A DNA stretch of 64,000 nt from JBARKJ01 sp963698885 (lineage in GTDB: Bacteria > Nitrospirota > JACRHJ01). A model generated the notes under the pieces. The model did no database searches. It was not told the origin of the DNA and was given only the letters and a program-made list of their open reading frames with translations. This document shows positions 28,332 to 37,760 of the stretch, piece after piece. The stretch lies in NCBI GenBank assembly GCA_963698885.1, contig CAVOSJ010000003.1:248001-312000 (forward strand), given 5' to 3'. Position 1 is the first letter of the stretch; each line of letters starts with the position of its first letter. Made by a program: the position numbers and the translations under genes.

Positions 28332-28988
28332 TGAAGAAAATTCTATTCCTCATAATCCTTTCCGTGGCATCTTTTTCACCCCTCGCCCTTCCATGGGAGA
28401 GGGGCGGGGGAGAGGGTTCAGCTTTCGCCTACGTCCTGGACAAGGTTGACGCCGTGGTGAACGACCACGTGATAACGATGAGCGACGTAAACCGTGCGCT
28501 CCAGGTGGAGAAGACGGAAACCTCTGTAGCCGGGAAAGACGAAAGCGCGCTCCGGAAGGCCGCGCTGGACTCCCTGATTAACCGGGCGCTCCTTCTCGAC
28601 GAAGCTCACAAGTTCAACCTCGCGCAGGTCACGCCGGAGGAAGTCGAGCAGGCCTTCGTGAAGGTGAAAAGCAGGTATCCCGATGAAAAATCCTTTGAAG
28701 AGTCGCTGAAAAGGGAAGAAATTACCCAGGACGAGCTTAAAGATAATCTCCACGACCAGATACTTGTGATAAAATACGTGGACAGGAGGATAAGGGCTTT
28801 TGTCCTGGTGACGCCGGACGAGGAAAAAAAGTATTACGAGGAGCATAAAAATGGATTTCGGAGCCAGGGATTTTGCCGATGCGGAGCCCGAGATAAAGCG
28901 GCTCATCACGGAGCAAATGACAGACAAGAAGCTGGACGAGTACCTGCGGGATTTAAAAACCAAGGCCGACATAATAATAAACCCGTGA
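28331..28988 (+). CDS. SurA N-terminal domain periplasmic chaperone without PPIase domain (apparent frameshift)
   Basis: The product begins with a signal peptide (KKILFLIILSVASF) and carries the SurA N-domain pattern (VLDKVDAVVNDHVITMSDVN, LDSLINRALLLDEAHKF, DQILVIKYVDRRIR). There is no parvulin PPIase domain. After KKYYEEHK the frame is lost in an A5 run near 28846-28850; removing one base restores DFGARDFADAEPEIKRLI and an end at 28988. About 218 residues result. Such short SurA-like chaperones escort outer-membrane proteins to the BAM or TAM barrel encoded upstream. Part of the signal peptide is encoded by a GC-rich palindrome that may be an inserted repeat. Confidence 0.8.
28377..28418. 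repeat. GC-rich imperfect palindrome inside the SurA-like signal-peptide coding region
   Basis: An arm of CCCCTCGCCC and a counter-arm of GGGGCGGGGG flank CCATGGGAGA. Pyrimidine- and purine-rich palindromes of this shape occur as dispersed repeats in many genomes. Here it is read in frame as SPLALPWERGGGEG, residues that do not fit a signal peptide end. Confidence 0.45.
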
Positions 28989-30274
28989 AAAAATTAACCA
29001 TAGCTATTTTATTTCTGATAACCTTCTGCGCGGCGGCTTCCGCCGACGCGCCAAGGCCGCTGGTCAAGGTGGCGGAAGTGGACGGGGTGATAAACCCGGT
29101 AACGGCGGAGATCGTGGATAAGGCCGTCCGGGAGGCTTCCACCAGCCATGCGGAGGCGCTGGTGATCATGCTCGATACGCCAGGCGGCCTGGACGCCTCG
29201 ATGAGGAAGATCGTCAAGACCATACTCGCATCTCCCATTCCCGTAATTACCTATGTAGGGCCATCCGGCGCGCGCGCGGCGTCGGCTGGCGTATTTATCT
29301 TCCTCGCCTCGCCCGTGGCCGCGATGGCGCCGGGGACCAATATCGGGGCGGCCCACCCGGTGACGATGGGCGGAGGAAGTCTCTCCAAGGAGATGGCGGC
29401 GAAAGTGGAGAACGATTCGGCGGCGTATATCCGCAGCCTTGCGGACCGCTACGGGAGGAACGCGGACTGGGCGGAGCAGGCAGTACGCGAAAGCGTATCC
29501 ATCTCGGACGAGGACGCGGTAAAAAAGCATGTCGCGGACATGGTCGCGGACGGCGTGCCGGACCTGCTTAACAAGCTGGACGGGCGGGAAGTAAGGACGG
29601 CCAGCGGCCTGGTGGTCCTGCATACGAAGGACGCGCTGGTGGAGAACATCGAACCCGGCAGCAGGCTGAATATACTCGCGGTGATAACAGACCCGAACAT
29701 CGCATACATCCTGATGCTCGCCGGGATTATAGGTCTTTTCTTCGAGCTGTCCAACCCGGGGCTTATCCTGCCGGGCATCATAGGCGGCATCTCATTGGTG
29801 CTCGCTTTCTATGCGTTCCAGACGCTCCCCGTAAATTATGCAGGCGTGCTGCTTATAGCGCTTGCTATCATCATGTTCGTCGCGGAGATAAAAATACCCA
29901 GCTACGGGATGCTCACCATAGGCGGCGTGATATCCCTCGTGCTCGGCTCGCTGATGCTTATCGATTCGCCGCTCCCGTACATGCGGATATCGCTTAAGGT
30001 GCTCGCGCCGTCGGTGTTTATCCTCTCCGGTTTCTTTTTCATTCTGGTCCGGGCGGGGCTTAAATCCCGCCGGTACGGAAATACCACCGGGAAGGATAAG
30101 CTGGTCGGGATGCTCGGGACGGCGCGGACGGAGATACCGGCCGGCGGGGAGGGAGACGTCTTCCTCGACGGCGCGCACTGGCGCGCTGTATCTGACGAGC
30201 CGGTGGCGGTTGACGAAAAGGTCAGGGTGCTGGAGGTGGTGGGACTCCGGCTTAAGGTGGGAAAACAGAAATAA
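28985..30274 (+). CDS. NfeD-type membrane serine protease
   Basis: The GTG at 28985 overlaps the stop of the SurA-like gene (GTGA). A signal peptide (LTIAILFLITFCAAASADA) is followed by a ClpP-like serine protease domain with LDTPGGLDASMRKI and the catalytic serine in GARAASAGVFI. Four or so membrane helices (IAYILMLAGIIGLFFELSNP, LVLAFYAFQTLPVNYAGVLL) and a C-terminal OB-fold NfeD domain (MLGTARTEIPAGGEGDVFL) follow. This is the long NfeD form that cleaves stomatin-type proteins. The stomatin gene is 14 bases downstream. The product has about 429 residues. Confidence 0.92.
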   Translation: MKKLTIAILFLITFCAAASADAPRPLVKVAEVDGVINPVTAEIVDKAVREASTSHAEALVIMLDTPGGLDASMRKIVKTILASPIPVITYVGPSGARAASAGVFIFLASPVAAMAPGTNIGAAHPVTMGGGSLSKEMAAKVENDSAAYIRSLADRYGRNADWAEQAVRESVSISDEDAVKKHVADMVADGVPDLLNKLDGREVRTASGLVVLHTKDALVENIEPGSRLNILAVITDPNIAYILMLAGIIGLFFELSNPGLILPGIIGGISLVLAFYAFQTLPVNYAGVLLIALAIIMFVAEIKIPSYGMLTIGGVISLVLGSLMLIDSPLPYMRISLKVLAPSVFILSGFFFILVRAGLKSRRYGNTTGKDKLVGMLGTARTEIPAGGEGDVFLDGAHWRAVSDEPVAVDEKVRVLEVVGLRLKVGKQK

Positions 30275-30288
30275 TAGGAGGAGAACTA

Positions 30289-31062
30289 ATGTACGGAATC
30301 TCGGGGGTTGCGATAGCCGTAGCAATAGTGGTCCTGATAATAATAAACTCCATAAAGATACTGAAGGAGTATGAAAGGGCAGTCATGTTCACTCTGGGGC
30401 GAGTGGACCCGGTGAACGGCGTCAGGGGTCCGGGGGTAATAATCGTCCTCCCGGCGGTCCAGAAGGCGGTCCGCGTGAGCCTTCGGACAGTTACGATGGA
30501 CGTGCCTTCCCAGGACATCATCACCCGGGACAACGTCACGGTGAAGGTGGGCGCGGTAATCTATTTCAAGGTACTGGAACCGCGCAAGGCGATAATCGAG
30601 GTCGAGGATTTCTACTTCGCCACTTCCCAGATCTCCCAGACCACATTGAGAAGCGTCCTGGGCCAATCCAACCTGGACGACCTCTTAAGCAAACGCGACG
30701 AGATAAACGTGGAGCTACAGAAGATAATCGATCTGCAGACGGAGCCCTGGGGGGTAAAGGTCACTAACGTGGAAGTGAAGAACGTGGACCTCCCGGAGAA
30801 CATGCAGAGGGCGATCGCCAAGCAGGCCGAGGCGGAGAGGGAGCGGCGCGCGAAGGTCATAAACGCGGAAGGCGAGTACCAGGCCGCCCAGAAACTCGCG
30901 GACGCGGCCAAGATCATCCAGACCGAGCCGGCCGCGCTGCAGCTTCGGTTCCTTCAGACCGTGCTTACGGTTTCGGGAGACAAGAACTCGACGCTGATAT
31001 TGCCGCTTCCGATAGACCTGTTGTCCCCTTTTATCAAGAGCCTCCAGAGGCCGGAGAAATAG
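30289..31062 (+). CDS. Stomatin/slipin-like SPFH protein
   Basis: The 257-residue protein has one N-terminal membrane segment (GVAIAVAIVVLIIINSIKIL) and an SPFH domain (EYERAVMFTLGRV, VPSQDIITRDNVTVKVGAVIYF, TTLRSVLGQSNLDDLL). A helical region rich in E, A and R follows (ENMQRAIAKQAEAERERRAKV). Slipins form membrane-bound oligomers and are processed by the partner NfeD protease. The adjacent pair, with an AGGAGG start site, is the classical NfeD-stomatin operon. Confidence 0.93.
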   Translation: MYGISGVAIAVAIVVLIIINSIKILKEYERAVMFTLGRVDPVNGVRGPGVIIVLPAVQKAVRVSLRTVTMDVPSQDIITRDNVTVKVGAVIYFKVLEPRKAIIEVEDFYFATSQISQTTLRSVLGQSNLDDLLSKRDEINVELQKIIDLQTEPWGVKVTNVEVKNVDLPENMQRAIAKQAEAERERRAKVINAEGEYQAAQKLADAAKIIQTEPAALQLRFLQTVLTVSGDKNSTLILPLPIDLLSPFIKSLQRPEK

Positions 31063-31118
31063 CAAGGCGGGTGCAGGGCGCGCCGCAAACGGCGGCGCCT
31101 TAGAATCAAGGGACGAAA

Positions 31119-33002
31119 ATGAGCGTTATGAAATCCAGGAACGGCTTTCCGCTTGAGGGCCTTATAAAGGCCGCGACGCCTTTTTTCGCGGTGCTGCTCA
31201 TAGTCCTGACAATCAGCAGCCTCTCGCTCGTCTCCAGGACAAGGAAATACCTTGAAAAGGAGATGGACAAGAGGCTTCTGAATATTTCGGAGATCGTCTC
31301 CAGGGCGGTCAGCGACCACTATCCCGAATCCCTTAAGGACCCTTCGCACCTGTATTCGTTGTCGCTCCAGGAGTCGCTGTCCCATCTGATAATCCTGGAC
31401 TCGGACGGCCGGGTCATAATCGACCCATCCGGGAAAAATATCCGGGGGGAGAAGTTCGTCCTACAGGGGATTACCCCGCAGGAATTTAACGTGGTCGGGC
31501 GCGGGAGCGTCGAACTCTCGCCGATTTACAATAACGGAAATTCAAGACTACGGTCGGTTTATTTTCCCGTAAAGGACCCGCTGGGCAGGATGGTCGCGGT
31601 TGGCGAGGCCGCGCTCGACGCAGGGTATATAAAAGACATGACCCAGCAGAGCATGATTTATTTCGTGCTGAAATCGATGTCCGCCGTCTTTTTATTCCTG
31701 GCCGGGATATATGTCGTGAAGACGCTGGCCGGTTCCCAGAAGAGACTCCTGCAGATGGCAAAAGGCGCCCCGGTCGATGTAAGGCCCCAAAGCCGGGACG
31801 ATATCTCGTTCGTCATGGATACGTTCCAGCTAACCATCGCCTCGCTGAAGGAGAAAGAGAAGGAGCTGAGCGAGCTAAGGGACAGGGCCGAGGAGCGCGC
31901 GAGGAGCGTCGAGAGCATGAGCGAGAGCATCCTCAAGAACATCCAGAGCGGCGTTATCACGTTTGACGCGGGCGGGACGGTAGTCACCGCCAACGACGCG
32001 GCCGGGGCGATTCTCGCCAGGGATGGAAAAGATTTACCTGTCCAGAGCGATAGCGAAGACAGAAACGGGCTGACGGGAGGCCGTTATCCGGCGCTTTTCG
32101 GGGCCGGGAACTGGCTATCGTCCCTGGTGGAGAAAACGTTAAAGGGAGGTCTGGGCCAGAAGAGGGCGGAAGGCGAAATCATCACGCCAGCGGGGAAGCG
32201 GTGGATAGGCGCGGGCATATCTCCGCTTTTTCGCGAAGGGACGCCCGGCGGCGCGATACTCGTGTTCACGGACATCACGGAGGTGAAAGAGCTCCGCGAG
32301 ATGATGGAGCTGAAAGAGAGGATAGCCGTCCTTGGAGAGATGTCCGCGGGGATTGCCCATGAGCTAAGGAACCCGATGGGGGTAATTTCCGGGTACGCCG
32401 ACTTCCTGGCAAGGAACTCTAAAGCGGAAAGTTCATCGCTTGAAGCGGTGGAGAGTATCCGCCAGGAGATAAAGGGGATGGACGAGATAATCCGGGAGTT
32501 TTTAAATTTTTCCCAGCCTACCGAGCTAAACGTTACGAAGGTGGAACTCCCGGGACTGCTGGACGATTCTTTCCGCGCGCTTGGGAATATCGCTGCCGGG
32601 ATAAACCGGGAGCTGCTGGTGGACGGGAACCTCCCCGCGCTCGAAGGCGACGCGGTGCTCCTCAGGCAGGCGTTTATAAACCTGATAAAAAACGCATACG
32701 AGGCGATGAAAGACGGCGGGACGCTCGCGGTCAGCGCGCAGGTGGATAAGGACGACGGCGCGGAATCTCATAAGAGGAAGTACGTCAGGCTGGATTTCGA
32801 GGATACGGGCCACGGACTCGACCCATCCACAGCCGGGAAAATATTTACCCCCTTTTTCACTACCAAGTCGGGCGGCACCGGGCTTGGGCTGTCTCTCGTG
32901 CAAAAGATAATCGTCTATCATGGCGGCAGGGTAACGGCAAAGACGTCCGAAACCGGCGGAGCGGTATTTTCGATTTATCTTCCGGTAAAGGCTGAATCGT
33001 AG
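31119..33002 (+). CDS. Membrane sensor histidine kinase of the NtrB/PilS type
   Basis: The 627-residue kinase has two membrane helices (about residues 21-42 and 179-200) around a periplasmic sensor domain. A coiled coil (KEKEKELSELRDRAEERAR) and a PAS domain (MSESILKNIQSGVITFDAGG) follow. The HisKA domain contains the phospho-histidine in AGIAHELRNPMG. The ATPase has the N box LINLIKNAYEAM, the G1 box EDTGHGLDP and the G2 box GTGLGLSLV. The sigma-54 activator gene starts eight bases after its stop, so the two form a two-component pair. The downstream pilin operon with a sigma-54 promoter suggests a PilS-like role; this is inference from context. Confidence 0.92.
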   Translation: MSVMKSRNGFPLEGLIKAATPFFAVLLIVLTISSLSLVSRTRKYLEKEMDKRLLNISEIVSRAVSDHYPESLKDPSHLYSLSLQESLSHLIILDSDGRVIIDPSGKNIRGEKFVLQGITPQEFNVVGRGSVELSPIYNNGNSRLRSVYFPVKDPLGRMVAVGEAALDAGYIKDMTQQSMIYFVLKSMSAVFLFLAGIYVVKTLAGSQKRLLQMAKGAPVDVRPQSRDDISFVMDTFQLTIASLKEKEKELSELRDRAEERARSVESMSESILKNIQSGVITFDAGGTVVTANDAAGAILARDGKDLPVQSDSEDRNGLTGGRYPALFGAGNWLSSLVEKTLKGGLGQKRAEGEIITPAGKRWIGAGISPLFREGTPGGAILVFTDITEVKELREMMELKERIAVLGEMSAGIAHELRNPMGVISGYADFLARNSKAESSSLEAVESIRQEIKGMDEIIREFLNFSQPTELNVTKVELPGLLDDSFRALGNIAAGINRELLVDGNLPALEGDAVLLRQAFINLIKNAYEAMKDGGTLAVSAQVDKDDGAESHKRKYVRLDFEDTGHGLDPSTAGKIFTPFFTTKSGGTGLGLSLVQKIIVYHGGRVTAKTSETGGAVFSIYLPVKAES

Positions 33003-33010
33003 GAGCGGCG

Positions 33011-34366
33011 ATGGCGGAGAAGTTCAGGATACTCATTATAGAGGACAAGAAGTCGATGGCGGAGATGCTCGCCAAGACCTTCGAGGCCGAAGGCTACCAT
33101 GCCCTGACGTCCGGGACGGGCGAGGAGGGAGTAGCCAGAGTGCTCCGGGAAGGAGCGGACCTGGTGCTGACCGACCTGAAGCTCCCCGGGATGAGCGGCC
33201 TTCAGGTGTTGAAAACGCTCAAGGATAAGAAGCCCCTGCTGCCGGTCATAATGATGACCGCGTTCGGCAGCATAGAGACGGCGGTCAAGGCGGTAAAGGC
33301 GGGTGCGTACGACTTCCTGACCAAGCCGTTCGACATCTCGCATATGCTTGCGCTGGTGGAAAAGGCCCTGGAGAGCGGGAAGCTGGCGGCGGATAACCTC
33401 GTGCTGAGGGAGGAATTCGCCCAGGAGCTGTCGTTTCCGATGCTTGTCGGAAAAAGCAAGCCGCTGATGGACGCGCTCGAACTCCTGAAGAAGGCCGCGC
33501 CGACCAGGGCGACGGTCCTGATAACCGGCGAGTCGGGCACGGGCAAGGAGCTTTTTGCCAAGGCCCTGCACCATCTCTCGCCCAGGAAAGACAACCCGTT
33601 CGTGGCGGTCAACTGCGCCGCGATCCCGAAGGACCTCCTTGAATCCGAGCTGTTCGGGCACGAGAAAGGCTCCTTCACCGGGGCCGACGCAAGACGGATG
33701 GGCAAGTTCGAACTGGCGGACAAGGGGACGCTTTTCCTGGACGAGGTGGGAGAGATGGACCCTATCCTCCAGGCGAAGCTCCTCCGTGCGCTCCAGGGCG
33801 AGATGATAGAGCGCGTGGGCGGCGCCGAGCCTTTTTCCGTGGACGTCCGGGTCGCCGCGGCCAGCAACAGGGACCTTAACAGGGCTGTCTCGGAGGGGAA
33901 GTTCCGGGAAGACCTGTACTACCGCCTGAACGTGTTCCCGGTGCATATCCCGCCGCTCCGCGAGAGGCGGGAGGATATACCGCTTCTTGCAAAGCATTTC
34001 CTGAAAATATACGGGACGGAGCTGAATAAAGGGCGTCTTAAGTTTTCGAGTGAAGCTATAGACGCGCTTTCGCACATGGAGTGGAAGGGGAACGTGCGGG
34101 AACTGGAGAACTGCATCGAGAGGGCGGTCATAATCGCGGACACGGACGAGATAGGGCTGGAGGACCTGGGCCGGACGGCGCGCACGGATGAAGATACGTC
34201 CGGCGGACTCCAGAGGACGGCCTCGCTTGCGGCAAGGGCCGCCGAGATAGAGGCGATAAAGGGGGTCCTTCGCTCCTGCGGCGGGAACAAAAGCCGGGCC
34301 TCGGAGCTTCTGGGTGTGAGCTACAAAACTCTCCTGACAAAGATAAAAGATTACGGGATTGGGTAA
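33011..34366 (+). CDS. NtrC-family sigma-54-dependent response regulator (full-length copy A)
   Basis: The 451-residue protein has a receiver domain with phospho-acceptor D55 (LVLTDLKLPG), switch threonine in MMTAFGS and lysine in FLTKPF. An AAA+ domain follows with Walker A GESGTGKE, the sigma-54 contact loop written GSFTGA, Walker B LFLDEVGEMD and the arginine finger region FREDLYYRLNVF. The Fis-type helix-turn-helix is at the C-terminus (CGGNKSRASELLGVSYKTLL). It is cotranscribed with the kinase before it. A second, truncated copy lies 3.9 kb downstream. The alanine of the usual GAFTGA loop is replaced by serine, which is tolerated in some family members. Confidence 0.95.
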   Translation: MAEKFRILIIEDKKSMAEMLAKTFEAEGYHALTSGTGEEGVARVLREGADLVLTDLKLPGMSGLQVLKTLKDKKPLLPVIMMTAFGSIETAVKAVKAGAYDFLTKPFDISHMLALVEKALESGKLAADNLVLREEFAQELSFPMLVGKSKPLMDALELLKKAAPTRATVLITGESGTGKELFAKALHHLSPRKDNPFVAVNCAAIPKDLLESELFGHEKGSFTGADARRMGKFELADKGTLFLDEVGEMDPILQAKLLRALQGEMIERVGGAEPFSVDVRVAAASNRDLNRAVSEGKFREDLYYRLNVFPVHIPPLRERREDIPLLAKHFLKIYGTELNKGRLKFSSEAIDALSHMEWKGNVRELENCIERAVIIADTDEIGLEDLGRTARTDEDTSGGLQRTASLAARAAEIEAIKGVLRSCGGNKSRASELLGVSYKTLLTKIKDYGIG

Positions 34367-34370
34367 ACGG

Positions 34371-34388
34371 TTACACAACCCTGTGAAG
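34371..34388. promoter_or_regulatory. Enhancer-like palindrome behind activator copy A
   Basis: TTACACA, four bases, then TGTGAAG form an imperfect dyad directly after the stop codon. Almost the same dyad lies behind copy B, there about 100 bases upstream of a sigma-54 promoter. About 80 bases of noncoding sequence from here to 34449 are nearly identical in both places. Confidence 0.55.
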
Positions 34389-34449
34389 CAAACTACATAC
34401 TTCTTAAAAGAAATTAATTAACAAACCGGGAAAAACCCTATAGAATGAC

Positions 34450-35007
34450 TATAAATTGACAGGGGGGGTGAGATTCGGAAGTCTTTGAAATCGCGACAAC
34501 GCGGTCTTAAAAAACTTTACTAAAACTTTACTGGAACCCGACTGGAATTTACTGGCATTATTTTGAAATTATTGGGGAATTTCATCAGGCGCAATACGAT
34601 TTCATTAGACAAAATGAGTAGCCTTTTTTGGGAAGAACCAAATTCAATGACCTATTACGGGGATTTTTAAAGCGCGAGATTGACCCGGCCATTTCGGGTT
34701 GTTCCTGCCATTTGATTTGAGATTTTGTATGTCCTCATAACCCGCCAAGCTCCTAATTTTATTATACCTTTTGCCGATTAGCCTTTAAAAACCTAAGTCG
34801 CAATATTCAGCCATGTTGCGACATTATCGCGACATCTGTCGCGACACAAAAAGCCACTTAGCTCAAGTCCATTGAAATCAATGCCTTTTTGGCAATTAAG
34901 CAATCTCCGCTTGTCGCAAAATCCACTTGCAATGTTCCCGGTGCAGAGGTAGTGTGTGTCCGACTTAACGGCAGTATTGGCAAAGGGTTAGGAGGTTTCG
35001 ATGCCGC
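34450..35007 (+). other. Left flank of the Mu-like element, no gene, rich in short repeats
   Basis: This AT-richer stretch of about 560 bases starts where homology with the region behind copy B ends. I see no gene. It contains a tandem AAACTTTACT repeat (about 34508-34528), another ATTTACT nearby, and a group of GCGACA/GTCGC motifs. The MuA gene with its AGGAGG (34990-34995) follows. It probably holds the transposon end and operator or transposase-binding sites. The exact terminus could not be fixed. Confidence 0.5.
34797..34846. repeat. GCGACA motif cluster in the Mu-like left region
   Basis: GCGACA occurs at 34818-34823, 34829-34834 and 34841-34846, spaced 11 and 12 bases. The reverse motif GTCGC is at 34797. 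Further single copies lie at 34493 (GCGACA) and 34913 (GTCGC). Helical-turn spacing suggests binding of a protein oligomer. Confidence 0.55.
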
Positions 35008-37008
35008 ATGGAAGTTTCAAGAGTTGAGATTACCGAGGCAGCCGATTTACTGTGGCATAACGGTCAGGTCGGTCCAGCGGCTTATCAGCCTGGAAAAACT
35101 GCCAGCCGATAAAGTCCCTCGTGGCCCATCGGGCTGGAAGTACCTGATCCCTCTCTCCGCCCTCCCTCCCGAAGTTCAAGACAACTACCTTAAATGTAGA
35201 TCAGAACCAGCCCCGCTCTTCCAATATATGTGCGGCCGATAAAAGGCATCTGCCCGCCCGGACCGAGAAATCGGCACTTGCTCGTGCCGACCTGCTTGCC
35301 GCCTGGCACAAGGACAAGGAGATAGCTATAGCATCGGGTAGCATCGCAGACGCCTTGGGCTGTTTCCTGCTCTCCTACAATACCGGCCATCTGCTTCCGG
35401 AGATATTTAAAGTCTTGGGTACCATCTCGCGCGGTACACTATACCGGTGGGAGAAGACATACAAGGACGGGGACAGCGACTACCGTGCCCTGGCCCCAGG
35501 ACCAAACAATAAACAAGGTGGGTCGAAGGTCACCGAAGATGAGGCCAACCTGCTCCTTACGCAGCTTCTGCACCAGAACCAGGTCAAGGTCGAGACGGCT
35601 ATCAAGCTTACAAAGTATATCCTGGAGCGCCGTGGTCTCCCCTCCCCATCATCAGGCATGACCCTTCGCCGGTTTGTCGATAACTTCAAAAAACGCCATT
35701 ATGATCTGTGGATTGCGCTCCGTGAGGGCGAGAAGGCGCTAAACGACAAGGTGCTCCCGTTCCTGAAACGTGATTCATCCCTTCTTGATGTCGGAGACGT
35801 TCTGGTCGCCGACGGCCACAGGCTAAATTTTCAGGTGATAAACCCGTACACCGGAAAACCTTGCCGTGCGGTCCTCGTCGGGTTCTACGACTGGGCAAGC
35901 CGTGACTTGTTAGGTTACGAGATTATGGTCGAGGAGAACATACAGGCCGTCGCCGGTGCGCTCCGTAATGCGGTCCTGGAGCTAGGCAAGTTCCCGAAGG
36001 CGGCCCTGCTCGATAACGGCAAGGCGTTCAAGGCGAAGGTATTTACAAGCGAGTTGAGCTTAGAGGAGTGCGGATTTTACGGGATGTTTGCGAGGCTCGG
36101 CATTATAACGTCCTTTGCCTGGCCGTATAACGCGCAGAGTAAACCGATTGAGCGCTTCTTCGGGACGTTCTCGGACTCTTTTGAGAGGTCATGCCGTCGT
36201 TTACCGGCGCTTCAATAGAGGATAAACCCGGCTACATGAAACGGAATGAAAAATTCCTAAAGAGCCTGCATAAGGACTGGGTGCCCACAATACCGGAGGC
36301 TATGGCCATGATAGCCAAATGGCGGGAATATTACCGCACGCAGCCACACGGCGGCCTCAATGGGCGTACACCAGGCGAAGTTCTGCTGCAGGCAAGGGTC
36401 AGGGAATAAATGCACGTGAACTTGATTACCTGATGCTGTCCGTCGAGACGGCCTCCATCGGCAGGAACGGCATCAGGTTCCTCGGCAACGAATACTTCCA
36501 CGAGGCGCTTTACGGTTTACGAGACAAAGTCCGCATACGTTACAGCTTCTTCGACCTCACTCAGATTTTGGTTTACACAACACGTGGCGAATACTTGGGC
36601 TCGGCCAAGCTGGTCGAGCCTGTACACCCGATGGCAAAGCTTACCGGCAACCCGGTGACCATGGACGCGGTGAAGGAGGGCATCCGCAGGAAACGATCCC
36701 TTAAGCGGCAGACTTTAAAGGTCGTTAAAATGGCCAAGGACGCCCGACAGGATGCGGTGCTGCCCTGGCATGAGATTGTGCCCACGGTTCCCAGGATAGC
36801 GGAGCACGTCGAGGCATTGGAGGCAAAGCTTGCCGTAAGTCATATGACAGTTGCAGACGGGATTGTAAGAAGTACAAAAACAAAAAGCAATGGGCTGTAC
36901 AAATCAGACTACGACAAGTATTTGGCACTCAGAAACAAGCAGGACTTGAGCCCTGACGAAAGAAGCTGGCTAACCGAATACGAGGCAAGACTCGCCTCGT
37001 ATGTCTGA
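35008..37008 (+). CDS. Mu-type DDE transposase (MuA-like; several apparent frameshifts)
   Basis: The pieces add up to about 666 residues, close to MuA. Restored, the N-terminal DNA-binding part reads EITEAADLLGITVRSVQRLI and GPSGWKYLIPLSALPPEV. The rve/DDE catalytic core has its aspartates in LVADGHRLNF and LLDNGKAFKA and the glutamate in KPIERFFGTF. The C-terminal Mu domain ends in YEARLASYV. Frame breaks are near 35053, 35234, 36207 and 36385, each of one base. The ATG at 35008 is preferred because it opens the frame that continues into the DNA-binding motif. The gene is followed by a MuB homolog, so this is the transposition core of a Mu-like phage or transposon. Confidence 0.85.
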
Positions 37009-37055
37009 TGAAAGGCCCCTCTTGGGGCCTTTTCCATTTAACAAGGAGGTGCACT

Positions 37056-37760
37056 ATGCACAACGTGTTTGTTAAGACCAAGAATGTCATGAGGTCCGTC
37101 GAGATGATCGACAACCTGAAAGAACGCGGCAATGGAGTCCCCGGCTTCGGGCTGATCTACTCCGACCCCGGCCTTGGCAAGACTGAGACCTGCACATGGT
37201 TCGTCGGACGCAAAGGCTCAAATGCCGTGTATGTCCGGGCAAGAGCTGCAATATCACATCGGTGGTTCTTCGATATGATCGTCAATGCCCTTGGAGCAGA
37301 CCCATATTACAGGTTTTCAAGCTTGTTTGGCCAGGCGGTTGAATTGCTCATGGGGAGTAACGTCATGCTGATTATAGACGAGGCCGACTTCTGCTGCCAC
37401 GACTCAAGGGTCCTGGAATCGCTCAGAGACCTTCACGACGAATGCGGCACCCCGATCCTTCTAATCGGTATGGGATCCGTGGACAAGAAGCTGATGCGGC
37501 ACCCGCACTTCTTCTCGCGCATAAGTCAGATAAACAAGTTCCAGCAACTCGACTCAGAGGACATTGTAACGGCAACTAAAGAACTGTGCGAAATCCCTCT
37601 GACAGAAGAAGCCACTGAAGCCATGACGAAAGCATCTTCAGGCTGTTTCCGCTCCCTGAAGATAATCATCAACCATATTGAGGTTCTCGCCAAGCGCAAC
37701 AACCTCAAGCAAATAGATGCCTCCCACATCAAAGACCTTGACTGGCGGGCAAAGAAATGA
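37056..37760 (+). CDS. MuB-like AAA+ transposition protein
   Basis: The 234-residue ATPase starts at the ATG 37056, which follows AAGGAGGTG. It has Walker A SDPGLGKTET, Walker B VMLIIDEAD and the sensor region TPILLIGMGS. This is the DNA-transposition ATPase group that includes MuB, which delivers target DNA to the transposase and gives target immunity. It is intact. Its stop overlaps the start of the next gene (ATGA), showing that the helix-turn-helix part of the fusion protein belongs to the element. Confidence 0.9.
   Translation: MHNVFVKTKNVMRSVEMIDNLKERGNGVPGFGLIYSDPGLGKTETCTWFVGRKGSNAVYVRARAAISHRWFFDMIVNALGADPYYRFSSLFGQAVELLMGSNVMLIIDEADFCCHDSRVLESLRDLHDECGTPILLIGMGSVDKKLMRHPHFFSRISQINKFQQLDSEDIVTATKELCEIPLTEEATEAMTKASSGCFRSLKIIINHIEVLAKRNNLKQIDASHIKDLDWRAKK

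Noticed and set aside
31077..31099. GC-rich hairpin between the stomatin and kinase genes as a terminator
   Set aside because: The stem has a bulge and there is no T-run after it; it was not strong enough to list as a feature.
32975..34378. 467-codon minus-strand frame opposite activator copy A
   Set aside because: Shadow of the NtrC-family gene; a similar shadow appears opposite copy B in pieces.
34797..34846. GCGACA series considered as a CRISPR-like array
   Set aside because: Repeats are only six bases and spaced 11-12 bases; this is far too small for an array.
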